Shown here: one piece after another, positions 33,571 to 45,450 of the stretch
How positions within the stretch are numbered: position 1 is the stretch's first letter
Layout of the letters: each line of letters begins with the position of its first letter
Assembly (NCBI RefSeq): GCF_033958435.1
Contig: NC_134152.1
Coordinates: 24,960,001 to 25,024,000, forward strand
DNA from: Carettochelys insculpta
Lineage: Eukaryota > Chordata > Testudines > Carettochelyidae
Direction of reading: 5' to 3'
DNA length: 64,000 bases
Program-made: the position numbers and the translations under genes
The notes under the pieces: model-generated
Seen by the model: only the letters and a program-made list of their open reading frames with translations
What the model was told of the DNA's origin: nothing
Databases searched by the model: none

Positions 33571-35028
33571 CAGCTGCTTTGTCTCTCTGTGTATATGTGT
33601 GTGAGAGAGAGACAGAGGAAGTGACATTTTCAATCTTTTCTCCACAACTTTGATAGCTATCACATTCTTTTTTAAATGAAAACTCAGAATCTCATATAAT
33701 TGCATCACTCCAGGCACTGAGCCTTTATGTAAAATACCACCTATTAGCAGGTCAGCAACTCAAATAAATAAATAAAATAAATAAATAAATGTAAAGTAGA
33801 TGGATTTTAATTACTTCAATTTATGGCCATGAAAGAGCCTCTTGTTGACCAGTTCTGGTATTGAATTAGTGTGTATTTTTCCTAATGTACTTAGACAAAG
33901 TTTGTTTGATTTCATTGATTGAAAAGATATATTTATATAAAGGCACTAATTTAACATATAGTGGGAGGAAATATCCCAGCCCTGAATACATTGTTCTTTT
34001 GTTGCAAAAGTGAAGCTGGGAAATTCATCAATGCAAACAGGCTATTTAATTTTCAAAGTTTCCCTCATCAGAGTCTCATAATTGTGTTTCTTTCATTATG
34101 ACTCTGGGGAGCTGCAGAATGACAATGAAATGAATCTGAATGGTAAATGAAATGTTGTAACCTGTTTAATTTCTTCACTCTCCAGTTGCCGTTTTTATTG
34201 GCAACACAAATATCAGTGTCTCCAAAATGTTACTGATTTTTTAAATGGAGAAATTAGCTTTGAAGGTTGCATTGTTTTTTCAATGTGCTCTGCTTTTGTA
34301 AACAAAGGTCAGATCCGCTCATTTCTAGAGGGTCCTTTTGGGGTCCCACCCTGGAAAAACAGCTTCAGTTGAATTCTGGGGTATTTTTGTCCTATTTCCC
34401 TCTATCCTCCGAGGCCGCTGTCCGTTAACCCCGCTCATAACTGTGAAGCTACAAAACATCCCTGACTCTATAAAACTTCATCTATAGGAAGAAAATTCTC
34501 TAGTTGTACAGAGTTGCAAAATTGTATTTTCTCATTAGAACACCTCCTGTGCCCAAGAAAACAAGGTGAAGTTCAGAGGACACACTCAGGGCTAGTTTGT
34601 ACCTTTCCTCACAGCCCAGAGTCCCACCACATCAGGCACAGTTCTGGGAGGCACTGTGCCTCAGACACCAAGCTTCTTCCTTGCCAATTAGCCACTGGTC
34701 TATACCAGCAGGAGCTCACAATACCCTCTTTGTTGGCTCAGATGAGCTGAAGATCAAAGTCTTGCTTCCTCTCACTTTCGTCCCCTCACCACCCACGCTT
34801 TCCAGTGTGGAGACAGAAGCAGATGCACAGTACCTCTTTAATCTTGTGTTGCTAAGCTCACGGGGAGGTAGTCTATGAGTGGCTATAAATGGTAGGAGTT
34901 GAAGGGGGCAAGAGGGTGTTTCTTTATTCTTTCTGCCTCTGTGTAAATGCACAATCCAGGTCACAGTATATGCTTAAAAGGACAAGAGTGATGACACACA
35001 GAAAGAATCACCCACAGACAGAATTTTA
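33571..35028. other. Unassigned sequence with an AAAT microsatellite
   Basis: 33761-33790 is an (AAAT)n run and 33593-33615 is GT/GA-rich. The rest, including 34514-34964, has overlapping chance frames only. Confidence 0.4.
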
Positions 35029-35305
35029 GGCTAAGGTTACATTGACGTGAACCACTGGGCAGTCTCAAAAATGCAAATGGCCACTCATTTACATATTCAG
35101 TCACTGGCAGACACTGCTGCTGACACAAAAAAGCTTTGTAACTAAGAGACTGCCAACAAAAAGGGCAGTTTGCCCGCAGAACCACCTTTACACAGCTTTT
35201 TTTGTGCTGGCAGCAGCGTCTACCAGTGATTGAATTTGCAAATGAGCAACCATTTGCATTTTCAAGACTGCTCACTTGCATACTGCTGCCAGTGGTTCAC
35301 GTCAG
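35029..35305. mobile_element. MITE with 'gtgaaccactgg' arms, right end truncated
   Basis: 'gacgtgaaccactgggcag' on the left pairs with 'ctgccagtggttcacgtc' on the right, and 'aaatgcaaatggccactcat' with 'gagcaaccatttgcatttt'. The outer 'gtagacgtagcc' expected on the right is absent, so the right end is cut. Confidence 0.6.
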
Positions 35306-35495
35306 AAAAAGAAAAAGAGCTTTCTTCATCAATCATCTTCTATGTATGCTTCAGTTTCCCAAATTGTGGGCTCCCTCTTCTCCTACTGGGGATCCCTTTA
35401 AAGAATTTGCAGACCCTGATATGTAGCAAACATTTGAATCCAGAAGGAACTTTGTAGGAACATTTAGTTTACTATGACAGTGTGCACCAAGCCCA

Positions 35496-35945
35496 CAGAA
35501 TCACAGAATACTAGCATTAAAAGGGACCTCAAGAGGTCATCAAGTCCAGTCCCCTGCCCATACAGCAGGACCGAGCACCATCTGTATCATTCCTGTTGGA
35601 AAGTTATCTACTCTGTCCTTAAATATCTCCAGCAGTGAAGATTCCAAAATGGCCCTACACATTTTATTCCAGTAATTAACCAATGTGTCAGTTAGGAAAT
35701 TTTCCTAATGTCCTTGCTGCAATTTAAGCCCATTGCGTCCTGTTTTCAGAGGCTAAGGAGAGTTATTTTTCTCCCCTCTCCTTGTAACACCATTTTAGGT
35801 GCCTGAAAGCTGCTATGATGTACCCTCTCAGCCTTCTCTTTTCCAAACTATACAAATCTGATTTGTTTGTCTCTCATAGGTCATATTTTCTAGAACTTTA
35901 ATCATTCTAGTTATCCTTCTGTGGACCTTTTCCCATTTCCCTGGA
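35496..35945 (-). mobile_element. CR1 LINE 3' end
   Basis: Starts 'cagaatcacagaatactagc', then 'gacctcaagaggtcatcaag', 'cagtcccctgccca', 'ttaaatatctccagcagtga' and 'cttctcttttccaaacta'. This parallels the 3' part of the longer CR1 at 47351-50340, including the non-coding inverse of the last ORF2 codons. Truncated at its 5' end near 35945. Confidence 0.85.
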
Positions 35946-37810
35946 GCCCTATCACACTGCTGCAAAAGATCTGTTTAAAAGAACCCCGGCAGCAGCAGCC
36001 CCAGGCCCCCTTACATGGACCTGGCCCTCATGCAACTGCTCCCCTCTGTTGGTGGACCTGGTCAAGTCATTTCCAGAGCTGATAGAAGGTCATAGGGATT
36101 GAGATGTATATTTTTTCCTGAACTAGGGGAACACACAAAAGTTAACAGGCCATTTCCTAAGCAGAAGATTTTGTTTGATGTCTCAGATGCTTTTATGGAG
36201 AAAGATTCTGTTTTTATGTCATGGGCTTTTGGATTTTAGAACACTGGACCTGAGGGAGGGCCCAGGACATAGACCCTCTAAAATATTAAGGCACCCGTTC
36301 TCCGTGGAATCAACTAAATCCTTAGACTGTCTGGACTGAAAAGAAAATTTCTGCATAGGAACAGAACTCTTCCTCATGATTACAGTATACAAGTGCAGGA
36401 AAGATACTTGGAAACAGCAAGTGAATTTTATGTACCCAGACAGTCAGACTGCTGTAAGGAAAGATTATTTAAAGGTTAAGTTTCATTGGGCTTTCACACT
36501 GTCATGATGTCTGTGAATCCCATTTGTAGTGGGACTGAAGAAGTCAAATGCCATTTTGACATTTCTTCCAGGAAAATGTGCACATATGTGTTTTAGGTCT
36601 AAGCCATTTATTTTTGATAGTTCAGGGAAGGTATGCAAGAGGCAGATAATTATTGAATAGATACATAAGAAGAGAAGTGCTACAGATACTTTCTTAAAAG
36701 TGCATCACAGCTAAAGCTAGTCAAATGTATGTGCATTTAAATTCCGATCTGACTTTGAATCCCCCGCACCACTGCCCCCAGAAAAAGGAAAAAAAAAGAA
36801 TCAGGGATGTTTAGTAAACTACAGAGCTAGCCTGGCTTTTTCAAATTTTCAATTTTTCAAATTTTGAAATCCTGGTGTCAAAATTAGGGAGAAAATGAGG
36901 GAAAAACTATTGTGATTTTATATTTGCATTTTAGGCCATTTTAATAAAGATAATATGGTAGACTGAATTTGCTGCTACATATATGTATACATTTAATTAT
37001 TATTCTTACAATAGATATTTATGTTTAATGAATTCATTTGCAGCATTTTCATTTCCTCCCTTTCAGGCTTTGTCAGGGTCGCCCAGTGGATAATTTGAAT
37101 AGTGCCCCACAAGCAGTCTAGGTATGTGGTCACTTTATTGAGGCCCATTTTAAGATCAGAGGTAGAAATCAGCATATTTACCACATTGCCTGGATTCCTA
37201 TGTGGCGGGAAAGCAAAAGAGTCTTGGCACAGAATCCAGAAAACATGTGCTGCAAGCATCTGGTGACCTTGTCTTCAATTTTAAACATTGATATGAAGTG
37301 AACATTTGATTTTGTACTACAGCTGGGGATGGAAGCTGGGCTGCGATATGCCGTCTCTATGGTAGGGCACAATAGCATGTCAAAATCAAGATGGACTCAT
37401 AGCTCTGACTGGTATTTTCTACCTGTAACATACAGTCAGCTTTGTTGCTAGGGTGCAGCAGTAGGATGGTGGTTAAGCAGCTAGAGTCAATAGGAAAGGG
37501 AAAATAGAAACACACAAAGGGTACAGTAACACATTCTCCATTTCTTCAGTACTTTATCTCAGAAACATAAGCCCCACATTGACATGTGGAAACACCATGT
37601 ATGTCCGATCTCCCTATAAATGTATCTGTTCACCAGGCAATAGGCTTTGACTCATGCCAGTAGATACTCAGATTTGAGTCACCCTTTAAAATTATACAAA
37701 TAAGAACATTGCTGCACATGTGTAATACTGCTATACACAGTCTCATAGGTACAGTTGTGTTAGTCTGTCACATCACAAACAACGGGCAGAACTGTGGTAT
37801 CTTGAGGGAG
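35946..37810. other. Unassigned sequence
   Basis: A-rich patches near 36780-36800 and no recognised repeat or exon. Confidence 0.3.
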
Positions 37811-37824
37811 GCCTAAACAGCAAA

Positions 37825-38231
37825 GTCTGTGTCTACGCTAGAGGATTTTGTCAGCGAAATGGCTGTTTTGCCAACAAAACCCAGGGAACATCCACATTCC
37901 CAAGGTATTCTGTTGACAGTAAGTTGAGAGATTGCAGCACTTTTGTCAACAGCTCTACCCCACTCCCCATGAGGAATAACTCCAGAAAGCTGGTCTGGAC
38001 ATTTTGGGGGCCCTCTGTCGACAAACAGGGCTTCCAGGACACCAGACAGCCCTGTCTGCTGGGCTTCCAGTTGGCCATATTGCCGATAGAGTAGCCAGGC
38101 AATCCATCTACTCTCTGTTAACAAAGCAGATTGCTTGGTAGTTTGGCCATGATCTGTTGCTGGAAATTTTGTTGGATGCTATCTTTCAACAAACACTTCT
38201 GTCAACAAACCCCTGCAATTTAGACATAGCC
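37825..38231. mobile_element. MITE with TGTCGACA motifs inserted in the outer element
   Basis: The left end is 'gtctgtgtctacgctaga' and the right end is 'tttagacatagcc'. AAA lies directly outside both ends (37822-37824 and 38232-38234), and joining the flanks restores the outer element's 'cagcaaagttattt'. Internal 'tctgttgaca' and 'ctgtcgacaa' motifs place it with 1182 and 32827. Confidence 0.65.
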
Positions 38232-38274
38232 AAAGTTATTTCAAAATAACAGCTATTTTGAAATAACTAACCAA

Positions 38275-38721
38275 GGCTGCATCTACACTACAGCAATCTT
38301 TTGAAAGATGATCTTCGGGAAGATCTTATTTCAAAAGAGCGCGTCCACACACAAAAAAGTGGATCAAAAGATCAATCTGCTCTTTTGATTGGGAGCATCC
38401 ACACAGTCCCACTCTTTTGAAAAAATGGGCCACTAATCAAAAAAATCCAGTGCCATGAGGATGGCTCTTTTTTAAAAAAAAGGGGTTCTGTGGAGTGTGT
38501 ACACATGCTTTTTTTTTTTTTTTTTTTTTTGAAAAAAGCTTTTGAAAGGAGGTGCTCTTCCAGATCCAAGAGTGGAAAGGGCTTCCTGAAGAAGAGCTGC
38601 ATTCTTTCAATTTTGGATTGAACAAGCACATTTTGTGTGTGGTGGCTCAGTGAGTTCTTTTGAAAAATGCTTCGAAAAAGGGCCTGATTTTTCAAAATAA
38701 ATTGCTAGTGTAGACATGGCC
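38275..38721. mobile_element. MITE with CTTTTGAAAG motifs (family 2)
   Basis: The left end 'ggctgcatctacactacagc' pairs with the right end 'attgctagtgtagacatggc'. Inner palindromes 'atcttttgaaagat' and 'gatcttcgggaagatc' recur. A T-run of about 20 lies at 38511-38530. Flanks are CAA on the left and TTA on the right, compatible with a decayed TWA duplication. Confidence 0.6.
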
Positions 38722-38839
38722 TTAGTGTCTACATGGCACAACCACAATTTTGAAATAAATTTGAAATAGTGCCCATCTTATTTTCAAATTGCTAAACCTC
38801 ATTCTACGAGGAATAGCACCTATTTTGAAATAGCTATTT

Positions 38840-38885
38840 GTTAGTTTGCTTGCAAGTCTCTAAGGTGCCACAAGACTTCTTGTTA
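38840..38885 (+). mobile_element. PLE tail scrap
   Basis: 'tttgttagtttgcttgcaag' followed by 'tctctaaggtgccacaagac' resembles the PLE tail after the ribozyme-like motif (compare 13655-13690). It separates the outer element from the last MITE terminus. Confidence 0.45.
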
Positions 38886-38951
38886 ATTGCTAAACACAGA
38901 GATCTTCCAGAAGAGCTTCTTCCAAAAGATCTCTGAAGTGTAGATGTAGCC

Positions 38952-39664
38952 AGGGTATTTGGGGGCAGACCTTTAGAGAAATTTAGACACCTGCTCGGCT
39001 TAACTCTCATTGATTTCAATGGGATTAGATGCAAAAGCATATTCCAAAATCCTGCTAGGCATCTGTCTGAAGCCTTGTTATTCTCTGGGCAGATTTTTAA
39101 AGCTCTTCAGGCATTTAAGTGCAACAACCCTTATCTCATCATGGCTTCAGTCCTGGATTTCTTTAGTTTGCAAGCCAGTGGTTTGGCTCATTTCTTGGAG
39201 TAAGATGAAGGCCATGAGCTGCCTGCCAAAATGAACTGGACAATTTAGACTGATGCTCTGCAGGTCTTAGGGCCTCTTAGGGCACAGAGTGCCATTAGCG
39301 CTGACAGGCAGCCATGTCATGGGACTGAGCACCAGAGGCTCCCCCCATGGTGGGCCTTCTCACCTTAACACAATGTAGTGGCCTTCAGTGCAACCCCACC
39401 CCATCAAGCACTTTGACTGCCCTAGGGGTACTGCACTGCTAATGAACCTTATGTAGCTGAGGAGGTGTGGGCAGGGTGAGTGCCAGACAAGATAAAGAAA
39501 AGCAATGACAGTTTCCACTGTTCCCTTTGTGGAATAGGTGACAGAAGTTTCTCAGGCAATGGTCATCTTACTGAGAGTTTGCTGTGCTTCGAAGGGTGCT
39601 GCTCCTTGTCACCTTCTATCTTATCTCTCTTTTTCTTGGAAGCACTGTTACAGTATGGTCTGAT
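38952..39664. other. Unassigned sequence
   Basis: 'tctcattgatttcaatggga' near 39005 is a phrase common in old amniote repeats. Nothing else recognised. Confidence 0.3.
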
Positions 39665-39925
39665 GGTATGTCTACACAGTAAAGGAAAACCCACAGCAGG
39701 ACTGTTCCAGCCAACTTGGTCCCAAGGCACCGTTGAGGGGCTGTTTCATAGCTGTGTAGACTTCTTGGCTTGGGTGAGAGCCTGAGCTCTAGGTCCTTGC
39801 AGGCGGGAGGGTCCCAGAGCTTCAGCTTCAGTCTGAGCCAGGAAATCTATATTCCAATGAAAGAGCTCCACACACAGTCTGAGCCTCAGAGCCCAAGTCA
39901 CGGGCAAGTGTAACCTTTCCACTTG
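39665..39925. repeat. Possible MITE-like repeat
   Basis: Starts 'ggtatgtctacacagtaaag', a terminus of the TAA-type families, followed by 'cttgggtgagagcctgagc' and 'tgagcctcagagcccaag', similar in style to 20640-20915. The right end is unclear. Confidence 0.4.
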
Positions 39926-39947
39926 GTGCAACCAGATGCAGGTTCAA

Positions 39948-40740
39948 TATCTAGGGGTTTCTTATAGTGAATGCAACGCAGAGCTGGCTTGAGCCCCCAC
40001 CTAGCAACCTGCGAAATTTACACAACATCCCTGGAGTCCTCTGAGAGGCCAGACTTTCCCACCTGCAAACACAGAGTCTGAGTGTAGAAAAGAAATATTT
40101 TAATAAAAAGAGGGAAGTAAGTTGGCCTTAATTCAGGAAAACACCACAAACAGGATTTATAAGCATAAACCTTGAGTAAAAGTCCCATCCTAAGTAGGTT
40201 GGGCAGCACCCTTTTCCCCTCACATTCTTAAGTCCAGCACCCTAAAGTCCCTTTTCAGGTGCCTGACCCTTCTCTGCACCATGCTCACAGTTGCTGTCCT
40301 AGGTCAGTGCAGACCCAAAGTTCATAGACATAGCTACAAAATTCACCTCCCTCCCTGGTCAGGATGTAAAAAAGACACTCATTTGCCACACCACTCTGCC
40401 AGCCACCCTGCTGGTTGCTCACTATGCCTCTCTGCTGCCACCCTGCTGGTTGCCTGCTCACTGCTCTTGCCATGCCTCTCCACCAGCTGCCCCACTGGCC
40501 ATTCATCATGCGTCTCCACCGTCACCCTGCTGGCCACTTGTTGTACCTCTCTGCCTCACCAGTCACTCGTTCACCAACTGGCAGCCACCTTCTGCTGTCA
40601 CCAGCCTCTCTTCTGTGACCTCAGAACATCAGTCTCTTAGTAATTTTAAGCTACTTGCATGCTAGGCAGAAACAGTCCTATTGCAAGGAGAGTTCAGCTG
40701 TAAGTGAGCGTATGAAGCCTATTTAACTCTTTCTTTCAAA
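39948..40740. repeat. ~650-800 bp interspersed repeat, copy B
   Basis: Same family and orientation as 20967-21600 and 42510-43150. This copy has the clearest internal array of 'gccaccctgctggttgc'-like units (40390-40560), which raises its length. Confidence 0.55.
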
Positions 40741-40802
40741 AGAGGGCAGGTTATACCAGCCAAGGGAGGGCCCTTGGGAAGGATTTGTAGCCTACTGACT
40801 AA

Positions 40803-41238
40803 GGCTGTGGCTATACTACATTTCCCTTTTAGAAGGGGAATGCGAATGCAGCTAATAGGAAATGCAAATGAGGTGCAGATTTATAAATCTCATGCTTCAT
40901 TTGCATAATCACATGGGACCTTGCTTCCGAAAGAGCTGTTTCTGAAAACCAAAACAGCCGCGTAGACAGGATTCATTTGAAAGGAAACCCCACTTTTGAA
41001 AGTATACTTCTTCCTCATTCCTTTCAGGAAGAAGGGTGCTTTTGAAAACGGGGCTTCCTTTTGAATGAACCCCGTCCACCCGGCTATTTTAGCTTTTAAA
41101 AACAGCTCTTCAAGAAGCAAGATCTCGCACAATTATGCAAATGAAGTGCAAGATTTCTAAATCTGCATTTCATTTACATTTCCAACTAGCTGTATTTTCA
41201 TTCCCCTTCTGAAAGGGGAACGTAGTGTAGCGACAGCC
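40803..41238. mobile_element. Palindromic MITE with TTTTGAAAG motifs
   Basis: The left end 'ggctgtggctatactacatt' pairs with the right end 'acgtagtgtagcgacagcc'. Further inverted pairs include 'tttcccttttagaagggga', 'aaatgcaaatgaggtgcaga' and 'ggaagaagggtgcttttgaa'. It is a palindrome over most of its 436 bp. TAA lies on the left (40800-40802) and TAC on the right (41239-41241). Confidence 0.7.
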
Positions 41239-41241
41239 TAC

Positions 41242-41640
41242 GGGTATATCTACACAGCAAAGTTATTTCAAAATAACAGACATTATTTCAAAATAACTGT
41301 CCTAGCATCTATATAATGCAACCGCTATTTTGAAATTATTTCAAAATAGCGGTTGGCTTATTTCAAAATTGGTAAACCTCATTCTACAAGGACAAGCACC
41401 TATTTCAAAATAGGAGCTGTCAAGACAGGGAATAGAGCTTATTTCAAAATAAGCCATAGTGCGTCCAATGACTCTATTTTGAAATAGGTTCTATGTGTAT
41501 AGATGCTGTATTTCAAAATCACTAAGTGCTATTTTGAAATGAATTTTTGAGTGTAGCAGTGTTATATTGAAATAAACTATTCCAGAATAGTTATTCCGGA
41601 ATAGTTTATTTTGAAAAAATGGCTGTGTATTGACTTACGC
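41242..41640 (+). mobile_element. TTATTTCAAAATAA-type MITE
   Basis: The left end is 'gggtatatctacacagc' and the right end is 'gctgtgtattgacttacgc'. TAC flanks it on the left (41239-41241) and TAA on the right (41641-41643). 'ttatttcaaaataa'-type palindromes recur throughout. It abuts the MITE at 40803-41238 with only three bases between. Confidence 0.65.
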
Positions 41641-42509
41641 TAAGACATCTGCCCCTACCCATTATTTTCACAGGGTTAATGAAGTTCTTTCAACAGAGGG
41701 TGTCCACCCGTATTTAGGATAGGGTAAGCACAGTCCTGAATCCCTGTATTCCTACAATTACAAGCATATTTCTCTACCTTGCATTCAGGACTAAGGTGAC
41801 TCTTAATCCAACACCAGCCAAAGTCGATCACTTTGACACCACTCTGTCTGCAGAACATGTGTGTAAACTGTATTTTCATAAATACACGCAAATTCTCTCC
41901 CTCTCCCAGCTCGTGATCAGGGAAGCATTCATTCAGACCTTGCCTACTCATGGACAGTTCATGGTTTTTTCTTTGATGTGTAGACACACCCTCGGGGCTA
42001 GCCATTTTCTCTGAAAGTCAGAGAGTTTAGAATATGTGTGGGAGGGTAAGACAAGTCTTACTTCTGCCTACGCGGTTCTGGACAGACAGCTGCTCAGTTC
42101 AGCTGCACAAACAAGTCCACAGTTATGCTTTGCCTGCGTCAGTTTCTGAGTTGTTTACTGTGGCTGCAATTCCTTTCTAGCCACAAGGCTAGAATGTTTG
42201 TGTGGAATGCTTTCTTGGTAAAACTGCCTAACACTGTTGAGGCCAGTTCATTCCGCTATTTTCATGCTGCCTTAACAGGTTCAAGTGTTTTCATATTGCT
42301 GCACCCTGTTGTGCTCTATGACGCTGTCTTCTCAGCAGCTCTGATTCAACATAACCTCTCTCCTGAGCCGCATTCTGCATCCATTTACATGAAAGGAAAG
42401 CCCTTGAAATTCTATGGCAATCAGTGGATTCTGGATTTACTCTGCATAACCAAGAGTCAAAGGACATACAAGTGTAACCCTTCTACTAATGGCAGGTGAC
42501 CATAAGAAG
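41641..42509. other. Unassigned sequence
   Basis: 'gatgtgtagacacacc' near 41980 may be a MITE terminus without a partner I can place. The frames at 41676-42005 and 42125-42499 have no recognised domain. Confidence 0.3.
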
Positions 42510-43150
42510 GGCCAGGTTCAGTTCCTAAGGGATTCCATCAATAATGCAAACAAACCGGCTCAAGCTCCTACCCAGTAACCTGGGACAATCTGACCCTACC
42601 TGCTGGGTGCCTATAAAGGCAGTTCTTCCCCTCTCACAAGCACAGAGTCTAAGATAGAAACAGCTTGTTTAATAACAGTAGTCTAACATAAACTTACACA
42701 GTGACGTGCAGTATTCCGAAACAAAGGAAAGGAAAATCCCATTAAGTAAGGCACTGTCTCCAGAGTCTGCTGAGTCAAGTCCCTTGCTTAGAGCTCTTTA
42801 TCTGCACACCACCACTTATAGAGTGTACTTCCTTCTCAACTCTCCAGTCACAGTGTAGTCTAGTCTGTACCAACCCAGAGTTCACAAGTACATCAGCATG
42901 GAGACTCTTGCCACACAGGAGCAGGATCACCTGCTGGCCACCTGCCTGCTGCTCTCACCAGCCGCCTACCGACTGCTCTCCGCTGGCCACCCTGCCAGCT
43001 GCTTGCCAACTCCTGTGTGGGTCTGGCTCAAAGCAAAACCCTGTGATTTTATCTCTCAGTGGCTTCAGCTCAACCTCACCACAAGAATCTCAGTATCCAC
43101 CAGTGTGGATTTTCACAGAATAATACCAGACCCCAACATTGGTCTAGGCT
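42510..43150. repeat. ~650-800 bp interspersed repeat, copy C
   Basis: Starts 'ttcctaagggattccatcaa', then 'ctacccagtaacctggga' and 'ctcacaagcacagagtct', as in copies A and B, and ends with 'ccaccctgccagctgctt'-like units. The middle is more diverged. Confidence 0.5.
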
Positions 43151-43609
43151 TTAGTTCCATCTTTGAAAAATAGGGAGGACAAGTCAAACCAGACTTATGG
43201 CTGCAGAGCCAAAAGGCACCCATATGGTCCAACCAGTAGTCCCCTCCTCTCTCTGCCCTGCCTGGCCCAGCCTGCATTCTACTCTACAGTGTTCGGCTGA
43301 AGGGTGATGTGTGATCCACATCTTACCCAGCAGTGATACTACTCTGTATCCCCACAATAATTTCAAGCACTGATGACTTGCCACAATTCCTACACTGGGT
43401 GATAACATAATTAGTGACTTTGCAACAAATTGTTTACAATAGGCAAAACACCACTGCTTCATCTGTTACCCAGCAGGTCTTGCAAACAAAGCAACGATTT
43501 ACATAGACACACCATGAGACACTTTCCACTCCCATGTAAATGATCCATAAAGAACACATTCCTCAAATTCCTTCAGCTCCTGCTCCCATGCTCCTTACAC
43601 AAGGAAAGG

Positions 43610-43790
43610 CAAGCCACTGATTAGGGTGGCTGCCTAGGACTTGAGAGGTCCATTCTCTCTGTTATGCCACAGACTTCCAGCGTGACCTCAAGTAAATCAC
43701 TTAACCTGTCTGTGCTTCAGTTCCCAATCCGTAAAATGGCAATCAAGCGCTCCTCACAGTAGTGTTGTAAAGATAAAGACTTTAAAATCA
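43610..43790 (+). mobile_element. MIR-type core-SINE relic
   Basis: 'ccagcgtgacctcaagtaaa', 'tcacttaacctgtctgtgc', 'ttcagttcccaatccgtaaa' and 'atggcaatc' follow the MIR core and tail order. Worn but convincing. Confidence 0.75.
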
Positions 43791-43824
43791 ATGAGCCACT
43801 CAGCTAGCTCAGGGATGTCATAAG

Positions 43825-43895
43825 ACATTCTGCGTTTAACAGGGGGATGGACTCTGTGACCTCCTGAGGTCTCTTCCAACCGTCTGTGATTCAAT
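43825..43895 (+). mobile_element. tRNA-SINE/CR1-type 3' tail scrap
   Basis: 'gatggactctgtgacctcct' and 'gaggtctcttccaaccgtct' then 'gattcaatg' match the usual end of chelonian tRNA-derived SINEs. The tRNA head is absent. Confidence 0.55.
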
Positions 43896-44867
43896 GTTAG
43901 TTAGGTAGCCTATAGGAATCTCATAGCAAAGCCCTTATTGTTTTATTTTGATGATGCTGACCACTGTGCAGTTCCCTCCAATCAGTCATGTAATGGAGCA
44001 TAAAACAGACAGTCTTAACTACTTCCACTGAAGCTAGATAATGAGCTATTGAGAGTGTTTAATAAGTCTTGCACTTCATTTGGACAAATGTTAGTAGAGC
44101 TATAAATATAAGAGAGGTGGGTGTTGCGTTGCCATTTAATTAAAACAGATCTTTAAAATGTTTTCCATAACTGTCTTAGTGAGCATTAAGCATCATAGCA
44201 AATTACCTCTTGCTCCAGCAGCCATAGATACAGAAACTGCAAACCACACCTCTCCTGTTGTCTTCGGTGGGCTCAGACCATAGGTGCATGTTAGGGCACA
44301 TGACTAGCATTCCAAGACAGCAATTCTGAATGCCAGCTGAATGTCATCGCCTACTCGGCTGTACATTTACAAGTGGTAGGTTCACAGCCATCTATCCCAT
44401 CTGTCTGTCTGTTTTCATACCCCATGTGTTATTACCAGCGTTTTTGAGTTCCTGGATCTACCAGATGGTATTGACAGTAAAGTGGCTATTTACCCACTTC
44501 TGAAGAGGAAGGTCGAGATGAGTTTAGTGGTAATCTGTAAACTCTATTTTAGCACCACTACCACAGCTGATGAGAAAATAGGGTTTTCTTCCATAGAAAT
44601 GTTTGACTTTTTGACCAAACAAACAGAAACTTTAATTTTGGCAGCTGACTGTTTCAACAAAAGGTTGAACTACTTTGCAGAAAACTGACACACTCTGCCA
44701 AAATTCTTGCTTATTTGTAAGCAGTTATCTGTCAAAAACACATTTTTGATGGGACACTTTTCATCAGCTCTACCATAAAACCCAGCACACCTGGAAATTA
44801 TATAACATAATGTCTCATCAGTTGTGATTTTTTTTGTCTTATGGCAAAGCATCTCTCTTTTAAGAAG
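43896..44867. other. Unassigned sequence
   Basis: No recognised repeat, exon or RNA gene. Confidence 0.3.
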
Positions 44868-45450
44868 GTGTGACAAGGTGGGGTGTGTGAGGATTTTATT
44901 TTCCTGGTTAGGTGGCATGTGTTTTCTACTGTCCTGTACAGCTTGAGCTGGGTGCCTCAGTTTCCCTAGGCACGGCATCAATGCATATGGTTGGTGAAGG
45001 GAGTTTCGGTATGATGACTTTTCACACATGGGCAATGGCCTTCCGTGTTCTTTGTAACCTAGGGAACCAGGTGACACTATTTTTTCCCTGGGAAACAGGA
45101 CAAAGGAGGGAGAAGGACCTGGCTGGTTTGAATGGGAATGAAACATTTTGGTGATGTTGGCCATCCACAGGCACCACTCCTGAAGCTCCCAGTGACTGTT
45201 GTTCACCATTCCAGGCTAATTGGAGCTGCAGAAAGTGACAGCTAATATGTCCCTGCAGCTCCTTCACCTGAAGACACACACCCCAAACTCCCCTGGGCCA
45301 GGAATTGCAAACTGATGCCATTGGGAGCTGCATGGGGTGGTGCCTGCAGACGGTCAATATCAACAAAATGTTTCATGGCCCACAATCAGATTACTTTCAA
45401 GGGTTGCATGTGGCCACTGAGTCATAGGTTGCTCACCACTGATCTAGAGT
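44868..45450. repeat. Possible LTR-like start followed by a worn repeat end
   Basis: 'tgtgacaaggtggggtgtg' at about 44870 with 'gtgcctcagtttccctaggc' after it is reminiscent of a chelonian LTR beginning. 45380-45450 ends 'ataggttgctcaccactgat', which resembles a DNA-transposon terminus. Both readings are weak; the 179-codon minus-strand frame across it has no recognised domain. Confidence 0.3.

Larger units (their letters stand above)
37811..38951. mobile_element. Nested MITE cluster: outer TTATTTCAAAATAA-type element
   Basis: The outer element is the family seen at 41242-41640. Its pieces are 37811-37824 ('cctaaacagcaaa'), 38232-38274 ('ttatttcaaaataac') and 38722-38840 ('taaacctcattctacgagg', 'cacctattttgaaatag'). 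It is split by MITEs at 37825-38231 and 38275-38721 and ends in a PLE-tail scrap at 38840-38885. 38895-38951 is the right terminus of another family-2 MITE ('gaagtgtagatgtagcc'). Confidence 0.6.

Noticed and set aside
33761..33790. Regularly spaced repeat as a CRISPR array
   Set aside because: It is an AAAT microsatellite without spacers, in eukaryotic-type DNA.
42125..42499. 124-codon frame with hydrophobic stretches as a membrane protein
   Set aside because: The hydrophobic text comes from T-rich DNA; no start context, domain or partner exon is visible.
44670..45209. 179-codon minus-strand frame as a gene
   Set aside because: It runs through a suspected repeat, has no domain I know and is low in conserved motifs.
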